A DNA stretch of 64,000 bases from Robiginitalea sp. (lineage in GTDB: Bacteria > Bacteroidota > Bacteroidia > Flavobacteriales > Flavobacteriaceae). The notes below the pieces were generated by a model that ran no database searches, was not told the DNA's origin, and saw nothing but the letters and a program-made list of their open reading frames with translations. Below are positions 35,993 to 44,896 of this stretch, one piece after another; the first letter of the stretch is position 1; each line of letters opens with the position of its first letter. The stretch spans positions 1-64,000 of the forward strand of contig JAHECA010000017.1 of the NCBI GenBank assembly GCA_024642005.1, in the 5' to 3' direction. A program made the translations under genes and the position numbers.

Positions 35993-37435
35993 TCAGTTCT
36001 CTGAATGGCCCACCGCCGTGCCGAGCAGGGTGGCCGAGGTGCAATCTTCGATGCGCACGTTCACGAATTCGCCCACCCGGTAGTTCTCCTTGGGGAAAAC
36101 CACCACAGTGTTCTGGGTGTTGCGGCCCATCCAATGGGCGTCTGACCGCTTGGAAGGACCCTCTATGAGCACCTCCTGCACTTTCCCGACATGTTGCCGG
36201 TTCCGCTCCAGGCTGTGGGCCTGCTGCAGGTCGATGATCTCCCGCAGGCGCCTTTTCTTGGTCTGGTCGGGCACGTCGTCGGGCAGCTTGCGGGCTGCCA
36301 GGGTACCGGGGCGTTCCGAATAGGCGAACATAAAGCCAAAGTCGTATTTCACATACGCCATCAGGTCGAGGGTGTCGCGGTGGTCTGCCTCGGTTTCGCC
36401 GGGGAAACCGGCTATCATATCCTGACTGATGCCGCAGCCGGGGATCAGTTCGCGAATGGTGTCTATGAGCTGCATGTACTCCTGTCGGGTGTGCAGGCGG
36501 TTCATGGCCTGCAGCATGCGGTCGCTCCCACTCTGTACCGGCAGGTGGATGTATTTGCAAATGTTGTTGTGACGGGCCATGGTCTCGATAACTTCCCGAG
36601 ACATGTCCTGGGGGTTCGAGGTCGAGAACCGGATACGCATCCTGGGCTGGGCCGTGGCCACTCGCTGGAGCAGGCCGGAGAAGTTTACTGCGCTCGCTTG
36701 CTGGATGGGGCTGGCCTTCTCAAAATCTTTCTTCAGCCCGCCTCCGTACCAGAGGTAGCTGTCTACGTTCTGCCCCAGCAGGGTTACTTCCCGGTAGCCC
36801 TGTTCCCAAAGGGTGTTTACCTCCTTCAGAATAGACTGGGGGTCGCGGCTGCGTTCGCGCCCACGGGTAAAGGGCACCACGCAGAAGGTGCACATGTTGT
36901 CGCAGCCCCGGGTAATCGAAACGAAGGCCGTAACCCCGTTGCTGCTCAGGCGCACCGGGGCGATATCGCCGTAGGTTTCCTCTTTGGAAAGGATCACGTT
37001 TACCGCCTGTGCCCCTTCGTCCACTTCCCGCACCAGGTTGGGGAGGTCTTTATAGGCATCGGGCCCCACCACCATGTCCACGATCTGCTCTTCTTCCAGC
37101 AGCTGGCTCTTGAGGCGTTCGGCCATGCAGCCGAGCACCCCCACCTTGAGGCCCGGGCGGTCGCGCTTCAGGGTGTTGAAGGCTTCCAGGCGTTTCCTTA
37201 CCGTGAGCTCGGCCTTCTCGCGGATCGAGCAAGTGTTCACCAGAATCAGGTCGGCCTCTTCCATGCGCTGGGTGGTATTGAACCCTTCGCTGGAGAGGAT
37301 GGAGGCCACGATTTCGCTGTCCGAAAAATTCATCTGGCAGCCGTAACTCTCGATGTAGAGTTTCCGGGTGTTCGATTCGGGCCCCCGCATTTCCAGAGCC
37401 GTGCCCTGTTGTTCTTCCTTAATGATTTTTTCCAT
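35993..37435 (-). CDS. miaB: MiaB, tRNA methylthiotransferase
   Basis: This radical-SAM enzyme adds the 2-methylthio group to i6A37 of tRNAs. The chosen start at 37435 gives 480 residues. Three Cys for the second Fe-S cluster are in [16 protein letters not shown] and LGCMAERL. The radical-SAM triad is in [10 protein letters not shown], and a TRAM domain ends the protein (about 405-475). An in-frame ATG at 37531 lies upstream of the -7 box and is not used. miaB heads the operon reaching secG. Confidence 0.96.
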   Translation of the reverse strand: MEKIIKEEQQGTALEMRGPESNTRKLYIESYGCQMNFSDSEIVASILSSEGFNTTQRMEEADLILVNTCSIREKAELTVRKRLEAFNTLKRDRPGLKVGVLGCMAERLKSQLLEEEQIVDMVVGPDAYKDLPNLVREVDEGAQAVNVILSKEETYGDIAPVRLSSNGVTAFVSITRGCDNMCTFCVVPFTRGRERSRDPQSILKEVNTLWEQGYREVTLLGQNVDSYLWYGGGLKKDFEKASPIQQASAVNFSGLLQRVATAQPRMRIRFSTSNPQDMSREVIETMARHNNICKYIHLPVQSGSDRMLQAMNRLHTRQEYMQLIDTIRELIPGCGISQDMIAGFPGETEADHRDTLDLMAYVKYDFGFMFAYSERPGTLAARKLPDDVPDQTKKRRLREIIDLQQAHSLERNRQHVGKVQEVLIEGPSKRSDAHWMGRNTQNTVVVFPKENYRVGEFVNVRIEDCTSATLLGTAVGHSEN

Positions 37436-37468
37436 GCGCTGCTTGCCTTCCCACTCGGGGAAGGGGTG

Positions 37469-37498
37469 CAAAGATAGGGGATAATGCCGATATGACAA
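37469..37498 (-). promoter_or_regulatory. promoter of the miaB operon
   Basis: On the minus strand a TTG (37496-37498) is followed after 19 bases by TATCTTTG (37469-37476), an exact Bacteroidota -33/-7 arrangement. Transcription should start near 37462, 27 bases before the miaB ATG. Confidence 0.7.
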
Positions 37499-37548
37499 TT
37501 TGGCAGAAACTAATTTTTTGTCAAAACGCAACGGGGGCCACGGCGCCG

Positions 37549-37556
37549 TATCTTTG
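37549..37556 (+). promoter_or_regulatory. -7 box of the LVIVD lipoprotein gene
   Basis: TATCTTTG matches TAnnTTTG and lies 28 bases before the ATG at 37585. The nearest TTTG (37517-37520) is 28 bases upstream, longer than the usual spacer. It is divergent from the miaB promoter. Confidence 0.5.
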
Positions 37557-37584
37557 TATTACAACTGCCTCCAATTAAACTGCT

Positions 37585-38832
37585 ATGAACCCACTCCGCC
37601 TCTTATTGCTGCTGCCGGCCCTGGCCGCCTTTTTTGGTTGCTCGAAGGATTCCGAAACCGAGTACCGCGACTACCTGGTAGCCCGCCCCCTGACCATGAC
37701 CCTCGAGGAATTCGCCTCGGGCCCGCAGGTTATCGCCCCCCAGCCCATGGAACAATCGGGAAAGATCTATGTCTACGGCGACTACATTTTTGTGAACGAG
37801 CCCTATAAAGGCATACACGTAATCGACAACCGCAATCCGTCGGCCCCTGAGAAAATCCGCTTCATTGCCATCCCCGGCAACGTCGACGTCTCGGTAAAGG
37901 ACAACTACCTTTTTGCCGACAGCATGGGCGATTTGGTGGTGCTCGATATCACCAGTATGGACAACATCCGCCCGGTGGCCCGCCTGGCATCTGTCTTGCA
38001 AGACAACATTGTCTGGCCGTTTGAAGCCGAGATCATCGAATCGGACCAGTGGGACCCGCAGACCGAAGTGCTGGTCGGGTGGGAAGTCACCACTGAAAGG
38101 CTGCCCGTGCAGGACGCCCGGCCCCGCATGTGGATGAACGATGTGATGCTGGCCGAAGCCGCTGCCGCCGACACCGGTACCGGGCAGGGCGGCTCCCTGG
38201 CCCGCTTCAAGATCGTGGGCGACTACCTCTACGCCGTAGACAGCCATACCATCAACGTCTTTGATATTTCGAACCTCGAAGCGCCCGCTGCCCTGGAGGA
38301 TGTCTTTGCGGGCTTCGATATAGAAACCATCTTCAACCAGGGCAACCATCTTTTTCTGGGCAGCATGCGCGGCATGTACATCTACGACATCAGCGCGCCT
38401 GCCACGCCCACCTTTGTTTCTGAATTCCAGCACGGCACCGCCTGCGATCCGGTGGTGGTAGACGGCGATTATGCCTTTGTAACCCTCAGGGGCGGCAACG
38501 CCTGCGGGGCCACCGAAAGCGGCCTGTTCGTGATCGACATCAGCAACATCAGCTCGCCCGAGCTGTTGGTGAGCTACCCCCTCGACGGGCCCTACGGCCT
38601 GGGGGTAAGCGGAACCCAGCTCTTTGTCTGCGACGGGGCCTCGGGTTTGCGGGTGTACGACAAAACGGATGTGATGCACCTGCAGGAACAGGCCCATTTC
38701 CCTGATGTGGTTACCTACGACGTCATACCCCTGGCCAACAGCCTGCTCATGGTGGGCGAGGGCATAATCTACCAGTACCGCTACCTGGAGTCGGGGTTGG
38801 AACTGCTCTCCTCGCTTTCCCTGAAGAACTGA
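37585..38832 (+). CDS. LVIVD-repeat lipoprotein
   Basis: This 415-residue lipoprotein has the lipobox AAFFGC (Cys19) and then repeating beta-propeller-like units of about 40-45 residues. Each unit carries an IYDIS/VFDIS/VIDIS-type strand followed by small residues and Pro (for example HVIDNRNPSAPEK and VFDISNLEAPAAL), which is the LVIVD pattern. Family members are surface or periplasmic and of unknown function. It stands alone between the divergent miaB operon and topA. Confidence 0.85.
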   Translation: MNPLRLLLLLPALAAFFGCSKDSETEYRDYLVARPLTMTLEEFASGPQVIAPQPMEQSGKIYVYGDYIFVNEPYKGIHVIDNRNPSAPEKIRFIAIPGNVDVSVKDNYLFADSMGDLVVLDITSMDNIRPVARLASVLQDNIVWPFEAEIIESDQWDPQTEVLVGWEVTTERLPVQDARPRMWMNDVMLAEAAAADTGTGQGGSLARFKIVGDYLYAVDSHTINVFDISNLEAPAALEDVFAGFDIETIFNQGNHLFLGSMRGMYIYDISAPATPTFVSEFQHGTACDPVVVDGDYAFVTLRGGNACGATESGLFVIDISNISSPELLVSYPLDGPYGLGVSGTQLFVCDGASGLRVYDKTDVMHLQEQAHFPDVVTYDVIPLANSLLMVGEGIIYQYRYLESGLELLSSLSLKN

Positions 38833-38947
38833 TCGCCGCAGCGGCATCCTGTTTTGGAAAGCTTCCGGGAACCCCGGAATGCCTACCGGTATACCTTATA
38901 TATTGTGCGGATTGGTTTCCCCTGGGGGAAGGCATTGACATGCCTGC

Positions 38948-38979
38948 TTGCACGGCAAAAAAAAATTGCCATACTTTTG
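38948..38979 (+). promoter_or_regulatory. topA promoter
   Basis: TTG (38948-38950), a 21-base spacer and TACTTTTG (38972-38979) form a good -33/-7 Bacteroidota promoter. The start site is predicted near 38986, 13 bases before the ATG at 38999, which supports that start over the in-frame codon at 38948. Confidence 0.72.
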
Positions 38980-38998
38980 TGAACCAAAATCCAACCGC

Positions 38999-41467
38999 AT
39001 GGCAAAGAACCTGGTTATAGTGGAGTCGCCTGCCAAGGCAAAGACCATTGAGAAATTCCTGGGCAAAGATTTTAAGGTGACATCCAGCTTCGGCCACATT
39101 GCCGACCTGCCTTCCAAAGAGCTCGGCGTCGAGGTCGACAAAGACTTTGCTCCCAAGTATGTGGTGGAGAAAGACAAAAAGGCCCTGGTCAAAAAGCTGA
39201 AGGAACTGGCCGCCCAGGCCGAGACCATCTGGCTGGCCAGCGATGAAGACCGGGAGGGGGAAGCCATATCGTGGCACCTGGCCGAGACCCTGAAGCTCGA
39301 CAAGGAGAAAACCCGGCGCATCGTCTTCAATTCCATCACCAAATCGGCCATTCAACGGGCTATCGAAAACCCGCGTGGCATCAACTACGACCTGGTGAAT
39401 GCGCAGCAGGCCCGCCGCATCCTCGACCGCCTGGTCGGGTACGAACTCTCGCCCGTGCTGTGGAAAAAGATCAAACCCGGTTTGTCGGCCGGGCGTGTTC
39501 AGTCGGTCTCGGTGCGCCTGATCGTGGAGCGCGAACGGGCCATCGAAGCCTTTACAGCCGAGAGCAGCTTCAAGGTGGCGGCCGAATTCCGCACCTCCCA
39601 TGGGGCTGTCTTCGCCGCCAGGCTGCAGGAGAGCTTTCCGAGCCTGAAAGAAGCACGGGCCTTCCTGGAGCAGGTAGAGCAGGCCGCCTTTGCCGTCGAC
39701 AGCCTCGACAAGAAGCCCGCCAAAAAATCGCCGGCCCCGCCCTTTACGACCTCCACCCTGCAGCAGGAGGCTTCCCGGAAGCTCTACTTCTCGGTGTCCC
39801 GCACCATGCAGGTGGCCCAGCGCCTTTACGAGGCCGGGCTAATCACCTATATGCGTACCGACAGCGTGAACCTGTCGGGCGAGGCCATCCAGGCCATCAA
39901 ACAGACCATCGTTTCGAACTACGGGGAGTCGTACAGCAAGGTGCGGCAATTCCAGTCGAAGACCAAGGGGGCACAGGAAGCTCACGAGGCCATCCGCCCC
40001 ACCGATATGACCCTCCAGAAGCCGAACCTCGACCGCGACCAGGCCCGCCTGTACGAGCTCATTCGCCTGCGCACCCTGGCCTCCCAGATGAGCGACGCCG
40101 AATTGGAGCGCACCCAGGTGCACATCCGTAACGACAAGCAACAGACCCTTTTCACCGCCGAAGGGGAGGTGATCAAATTCGAAGGGTTTTTAAAGGTATA
40201 CCTCGAAGGAAAAGACGAGGAAGACCTCGAAGAGCAGGAGGGCATGCTCCCTGCGATGCAGGAAGGGGAACCCCTGCAGGCCAATTACATTTCGGCCACC
40301 CAGCGCTTCACCCGCCCGCCCTACCGCTACACTGAGGCCTCCCTGGTGAAGAAACTCGAAGAACTCGGCATTGGCCGTCCCTCTACCTACGCCCCCACCA
40401 TTTCGACCATTCAGAACCGGGGCTACGTGGAGAAAGGCAGCGTGGAGGGCACCGAAAGGGCCTATACCCAACTGGTGCTCGAAAAAGGCAAGATAACGGA
40501 GAGCTCGCTCACCGAAACCGTGGGCTCCGACAAGGGCAAACTGGTGCCCACCGATATCGGCATGGTGGTGAACGACTTTCTGGTGAGCCATTTCTCGAAC
40601 ATCCTCGACTACCATTTCACCGCCAAGGTGGAAAAGGACTTTGACGACATTGCCTCTGGAGACGAAGACTGGCAGCAGGTCTTGCGCACTTTTTACAAAG
40701 ACTTCCACCCGAATGTGCTGGAAGTCGAAGAAACAGCCGACCGGGCCAGCGGGGAACGGGTGCTGGGCACCGACCCCAAAACGGGCAGGCAGATAGCCGC
40801 ACGCCTGGGCCGTTTCGGGCCCATGGTGCAGATTGGCACGGCCGAGGAAGAAGAAAAACCGCTGTTCGCCAGCCTGCTGCCTGAGCAGTCTATCGCTACC
40901 ATTACCTTTGAGGAGGCCCTTGACCTCTTTAGGCTGCCCCGCAAGCTGGGCACCTACCAGGGTGAGGAAGTGGAGGTGAACGTGGGCCGCTTCGGGCCCT
41001 ATGTGCGCTTTGGCAAATCCTTCGTGTCGCTTGAGGCCGGAGAAGACCTATTTGAAGTGGACCTGGAGCGGGCCGCCGAACTGATACGCGCCAAACAACA
41101 GGCCGAGGCCCCTATCGCCACCTACGAAGGCATGCCGGTTACCAAAGGCAAGGGACGGTTCGGTCCCTTCATCAAATGGGACGGCATGTTTGTGAACGTA
41201 CCCAAGAAATACGACTTCGACAACCTGAGCCAGGCCGATATTAACGAGCTGATCGAAGACAAGAAGAAAAAGGAAGCCGAAAAGGTTGTCAGACAATGGC
41301 CCGAGGAAGGCATCCGTATCGAGAAGGGCCGCTGGGGCAGGCACACCGTGATAAAAGGCCGAACCAAGGTAGACCTTTCCAAAGACGTAGACCCGGGCCA
41401 GCTGAGCCTTGAGCAGGCACTCGAGTTGCTGGGCTCCCGCAAAAAAAAAGGTAAAAAAACAAAATAA
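38999..41467 (+). CDS. topA: DNA topoisomerase I
   Basis: This 822-residue type IA topoisomerase relaxes negative supercoils. The Toprim domain begins with KNLVIVESPAKAKTIEKFL and includes ASDEDREGEAISWH. The active-site Tyr is in ITYMRTDS. The C-terminal third (about 590-815) is made of repeats such as GRFGPMVQIG, GRFGPYVRFG and GRFGPFIKWD rather than tetracysteine zinc fingers, as is common in this phylum. The tail is Lys-rich. The next gene begins 12 bases later. Confidence 0.97.
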   Translation: MAKNLVIVESPAKAKTIEKFLGKDFKVTSSFGHIADLPSKELGVEVDKDFAPKYVVEKDKKALVKKLKELAAQAETIWLASDEDREGEAISWHLAETLKLDKEKTRRIVFNSITKSAIQRAIENPRGINYDLVNAQQARRILDRLVGYELSPVLWKKIKPGLSAGRVQSVSVRLIVERERAIEAFTAESSFKVAAEFRTSHGAVFAARLQESFPSLKEARAFLEQVEQAAFAVDSLDKKPAKKSPAPPFTTSTLQQEASRKLYFSVSRTMQVAQRLYEAGLITYMRTDSVNLSGEAIQAIKQTIVSNYGESYSKVRQFQSKTKGAQEAHEAIRPTDMTLQKPNLDRDQARLYELIRLRTLASQMSDAELERTQVHIRNDKQQTLFTAEGEVIKFEGFLKVYLEGKDEEDLEEQEGMLPAMQEGEPLQANYISATQRFTRPPYRYTEASLVKKLEELGIGRPSTYAPTISTIQNRGYVEKGSVEGTERAYTQLVLEKGKITESSLTETVGSDKGKLVPTDIGMVVNDFLVSHFSNILDYHFTAKVEKDFDDIASGDEDWQQVLRTFYKDFHPNVLEVEETADRASGERVLGTDPKTGRQIAARLGRFGPMVQIGTAEEEEKPLFASLLPEQSIATITFEEALDLFRLPRKLGTYQGEEVEVNVGRFGPYVRFGKSFVSLEAGEDLFEVDLERAAELIRAKQQAEAPIATYEGMPVTKGKGRFGPFIKWDGMFVNVPKKYDFDNLSQADINELIEDKKKKEAEKVVRQWPEEGIRIEKGRWGRHTVIKGRTKVDLSKDVDPGQLSLEQALELLGSRKKKGKKTK

Positions 41468-41479
41468 GGCGTCGCCAAT

Positions 41480-42637
41480 ATGGCATTCGACTTTTTGCTC
41501 CCCGTATCGCAACGCGTTCTGGCCCACTGCGAACTGTTGCCAGCCCAGGCACTGGGCCGCATTGTTTACAAGCACACCGAGCAGGAGGGCCTGCCTGTGC
41601 TGGCCGGGGCCACCTATGCCATACTAGGGGTTTATGAGTCGCGCAACGCCTTTATTAAAAAGACCAGCCGCCTGGATCTCGACGAGATTCGCTTACAGCT
41701 CTACCGCCTTATGGAGGGCAACTGGAACGACACCATTGTTGACCTGGGCGACATTGACGAGGGCGAAGCCGTCAAAGACACCTATTTCGTGGTGCGCGAA
41801 ATCCTGGCCGAGTTGCTGGAAGAGAAAATCATCCCCATCGTTATCGGGGCCACCCAGGATATAACCTACCCCATGTACCGTTCCTTCGACGGCATAGCCG
41901 ACATGGTGAACCTGGTTTCCATAGACAGCCGCTTCGATTTCGGGGCCGAGGAAGAGCTCATTTCTTCCCACTCCTACATGAGCCGCATCATTACCGAAAA
42001 GCCGAACAACCTTTTCAACTTTTCAAACATCGGCTACCAGAGCTACTTCAATGCCCAGGAAGAGGTAGACCTCATGGAGCGCCTCTTCTTTGACGCCTAC
42101 CGGCTCGGGGAGATAGCCGCCGACGTTGCACTGGCCGAGCCCGTGCTGCGCAACGCGCACCTGGTGAGCCTCGACGCCCGTGCCATCCGCGCCAGCGAGA
42201 TGGGGCAGCCCGACAGCTTTTCACCCAACGGGTTCACCGGCCGGGAGATCTGTGCCATTACCCGCTATGCCGGCATGGGCGACAACATTTCGATCTTCGG
42301 TATTTTTGAGATCGAGAACAACATGCAATCGTTCCAGCTCGTCGCCCAGATGATCTGGTATTTCATGGAAGGCCATAATTTCCGCATCAAGGAACGGCCT
42401 TCCCAGTCAGACCCTGACTTTATCCGATACATCGTGCCCTGCGAGTCGGAACAACTTCACTTCTACAAAAGCGCCCTCACCAGCCGTTGGTGGGTGGAGG
42501 TTCCCAACCTCCTCGGGGCGCATACTAAATCACAAGTACCTGCGTTATTACCATGCACCGAACAGGACTATCTGGAAGCCTGCGACCAGAATATCCCCGA
42601 ACGGTGGTTCAAGGCCTATAAGAAGGGCTTTAATTAA
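41480..42637 (+). CDS. arginase/ureohydrolase-fold protein with degenerate metal site
   Basis: This 385-residue protein has the ureohydrolase fold and is often labelled formimidoylglutamase by similarity. The binuclear manganese motifs are altered. The GGDH-type motif reads GATQD (His replaced by Gln126), the DAHxD motif reads DSRFD (His replaced by Arg151; Asp149 and Asp153 kept), and the DxDxxDP motif reads DARAI (Asp232 kept, second Asp replaced by Arg234). About half of the six ligands are therefore missing, which argues against ordinary hydrolase activity. It is 12 bases after topA and 114 bases before gldK. Confidence 0.82.
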   Translation: MAFDFLLPVSQRVLAHCELLPAQALGRIVYKHTEQEGLPVLAGATYAILGVYESRNAFIKKTSRLDLDEIRLQLYRLMEGNWNDTIVDLGDIDEGEAVKDTYFVVREILAELLEEKIIPIVIGATQDITYPMYRSFDGIADMVNLVSIDSRFDFGAEEELISSHSYMSRIITEKPNNLFNFSNIGYQSYFNAQEEVDLMERLFFDAYRLGEIAADVALAEPVLRNAHLVSLDARAIRASEMGQPDSFSPNGFTGREICAITRYAGMGDNISIFGIFEIENNMQSFQLVAQMIWYFMEGHNFRIKERPSQSDPDFIRYIVPCESEQLHFYKSALTSRWWVEVPNLLGAHTKSQVPALLPCTEQDYLEACDQNIPERWFKAYKKGFN

Positions 42638-42663
42638 ACCCATTTATTTACGCGAGAATAGAC

Positions 42664-42727
42664 CGGTACGTACAATAAAATTTTCAAATTACAGTTTTAG
42701 TGAATAATCATTAGATCGTACCTACCG
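42664..42727. promoter_or_regulatory. imperfect inverted repeat in the gldK upstream region
   Basis: CGGTACGTAC (42664-42673) and GTACCTACCG (42718-42727) are complementary at nine of ten positions, separated by 44 bases of AT-rich DNA, and end 24 bases before the gldK ATG. It may be a regulator site for the T9SS operon or chance. No TAnnTTTG box was found in the 42638-42751 interval. Confidence 0.3.
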
Positions 42728-42751
42728 ACTTAACCGAAATTAACCTAACGT

Positions 42752-44107
42752 ATGAAGAAGCTATTGTTATCATCTATAGCGTGTGTTTTTTTGCTTAGCA
42801 GCTGCGGTTCCAAATCCAAAGGGGAGCTCGTGGGTGTTCAGGGTAAAAAATGGTACCCCGAAAAACCCTACGGCATGGAACTGATCCCCCGGGGGTCTTT
42901 CATCATGGGTAAGAGCGAAGAAGACATGGCAAACGTTATGAATGCCCCTACCAAAACTGTCACCGTTCGTTCCTTCTATATGGACGACACCGAAATAACC
43001 AACAGCGAGTACCGTCAATTCGTAGAGTGGGTTAAGGATTCGGTGGTTCGCACCAGGCTGGCTATTTTGGCCGACGAGCTGGGCATGGGCCCTGAAGACG
43101 AAGGGATCGGGATGTACGCCTTCAAGGATGCCGACACGGCCAACCTTTCTGTGTACGACAAATACATGCTCGACAACTACACCGGGCTGGGAGACGACTG
43201 GTACGAGGGCCGCGCCCTGAACAAAGACGAAGACCTGTCGTGGGATACTTCTGAATACCCCGACTCCTATTACGCTGAGGTGATGGACTCCATGTACATC
43301 CCCGAAGAAGAATCGTACAACGGCCAGCGCACCATAGACGTTACCAAATTAAAATACAAGTATACCTGGATGGATATCGAAGCCGCAGCCCGCGCCAAGG
43401 ACGGCCGCCGGAAAGATTTCATCCGCAAGGAGGAGACTTCGATCTACCCCGACACCACCGTCTGGATCCGCGATTTCGAGTACTCCTACAACGAACCCAT
43501 GCACAACGACTACTTCTGGCACGACGCCTATAGCGACTATCCGGTAGTGGGCGTGTCGTGGAACCAGGCCAAGGCGTTCTGCAACTGGCGCACCAAATTC
43601 AAGAATGACGACCAGCGCGATCGCGGCAAGCAGTTTGTGAACCAGTTCCGCCTGCCAACCGAAGCCGAGTGGGAATACGCTGCCCGCGGTGGCATCGAAG
43701 GAGGGACCTATCCCTGGGGTGGCCCGTACGTGATTAGCGACACCGGCTGCTTCATGGCCAACTTCAAACCGCAGCGCGGCGACTACGCGGCCGACTCGGC
43801 CCTGTATACGGTCGAAGCCAAGTCGTACGAACCGAACGATTACAACCTGTACAACATGGCCGGGAACGTATCGGAGTGGACCAACTCCAGCTACTACCCC
43901 GGGTCGTATGAGTACGCCTCCACCATGAACCCGAACGCCGACAGCAAAGACAACACCCGCAAGGTAATACGCGGCGGTTCCTGGAAAGACGTGGCCTACT
44001 TCCTGCAGGTGAGTACCCGCGACTTCGAATACCAGGATTCGGCTCGGAGCTATATCGGCTTCCGCACCGTTCAGGACTATATGGGCGAGGAAGATTCAAC
44101 CCAGTAA
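42752..44107 (+). CDS. gldK: GldK, T9SS outer-membrane ring lipoprotein
   Basis: This 451-residue lipoprotein (lipobox LLSSC, Cys18) has a formylglycine-generating-enzyme-like domain, starting at about residue 45 with GMELIPRGSFIMG and ending GFRTVQDY. With GldN it forms the periplasmic ring under the outer membrane in the type IX secretion system and gliding machinery. The FGE catalytic Cys pair is absent (GGSWKDVAYFLQVSTRDF), as expected for a structural role. A 76-base AT-rich gap precedes gldL. Confidence 0.97.
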   Translation: MKKLLLSSIACVFLLSSCGSKSKGELVGVQGKKWYPEKPYGMELIPRGSFIMGKSEEDMANVMNAPTKTVTVRSFYMDDTEITNSEYRQFVEWVKDSVVRTRLAILADELGMGPEDEGIGMYAFKDADTANLSVYDKYMLDNYTGLGDDWYEGRALNKDEDLSWDTSEYPDSYYAEVMDSMYIPEEESYNGQRTIDVTKLKYKYTWMDIEAAARAKDGRRKDFIRKEETSIYPDTTVWIRDFEYSYNEPMHNDYFWHDAYSDYPVVGVSWNQAKAFCNWRTKFKNDDQRDRGKQFVNQFRLPTEAEWEYAARGGIEGGTYPWGGPYVISDTGCFMANFKPQRGDYAADSALYTVEAKSYEPNDYNLYNMAGNVSEWTNSSYYPGSYEYASTMNPNADSKDNTRKVIRGGSWKDVAYFLQVSTRDFEYQDSARSYIGFRTVQDYMGEEDSTQ

Positions 44108-44183
44108 AAAATTTTAAATCCCAAATAATCAAACGTTAACCAAATACTTCTATTAATTTTAAACCTAAATCAATTCTCTAATT

Positions 44184-44834
44184 ATGGCACAGTCTAAATC
44201 AACTAAAAAGCTCTTTAACATGGCCTACGGCCTGGGCGCTTCGGTGGTTATCATCGGGGCACTGTTCAAGATCCTCCACTGGGAGTTCGGACCCCTGACA
44301 GGTGGTCTGCTACTTGCGATCGGTCTTATTACCGAAGCCCTTATTTTCGCAATCAGCGCCTTTGAACCGGTAGACGACGAATACGATTGGTCTCTGGTGT
44401 ATCCCGAACTGGTCGGTGGTGGCGCCAACGATCGCAAGAAACAGGCTGCCGAAGCCAAAGAGGCTGAAGGCCTGCTGAGCAGGAAACTGGACGAACTCCT
44501 CAAAGAAGCCAACATCGACGCTTCCCTGTTCTCCAGCCTGGGTGAGAGCATCCGCAACTTCGAAGGAGCCGCCAAAGGCATTGCTCCTACCGCCGATGCC
44601 ATCGAGCACACCAAGAAATATTCTGAAGAGCTGTCGCAAGCCGCTTCCCAGATGGAATCGCTCAACAGCCTGTACAAAGTGCAACTGGAAAGCGCCAGCC
44701 GCCAGGCTTCCATCAACGAAGAAGTGGTACAAAATGCCGGAGCCCTCAAAGATCAAATGGAATCTCTGGCCAGCAACCTGTCTTCCCTGAACGGCGTTTA
44801 CGGAGGCATGCTGTCCGCGATGAGCAGAAACTAA
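44184..44834 (+). CDS. gldL: GldL, T9SS inner-membrane motor subunit
   Basis: This 216-residue protein has two N-terminal membrane helices (about residues 12-27 and 35-55), then a cytoplasmic region rich in coiled coil (about 85-215). GldL and GldM form the proton-driven rotary motor that powers type IX secretion and gliding. The acidic residue in the second helix region (GLITEALIFA) is in the position of the conserved Glu needed for proton use. It is third-party confirmed by position between gldK and gldM. Confidence 0.97.
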   Translation: MAQSKSTKKLFNMAYGLGASVVIIGALFKILHWEFGPLTGGLLLAIGLITEALIFAISAFEPVDDEYDWSLVYPELVGGGANDRKKQAAEAKEAEGLLSRKLDELLKEANIDASLFSSLGESIRNFEGAAKGIAPTADAIEHTKKYSEELSQAASQMESLNSLYKVQLESASRQASINEEVVQNAGALKDQMESLASNLSSLNGVYGGMLSAMSRN

Positions 44835-44896
44835 TTAAGTTGTTGTTCAATACCTATCCCCAAATCAAAGTAACTGTTAACAACTAATTAGATATA

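Noticed and set aside
35988-36560. N-terminal extension of the sigma-54 activator
   Set aside because: The frame is open but overlaps miaB in another frame, is rich in Arg/Pro/His and has no sensor domain. The ATG at 35987 fits the AAA+ start and the 5-base gap after miaB.
38930-38960. Sigma-54-like site upstream of topA
   Set aside because: The text resembles TTGRCAxG...TTGCA, but the -24 pair is GA instead of GG and the spacer is one base off; a good -33/-7 promoter overlaps it.
42752-44107. GldK as an active formylglycine-generating enzyme
   Set aside because: The domain is FGE-like, but the C-terminal cysteine pair is missing and the operon context is that of the T9SS ring.
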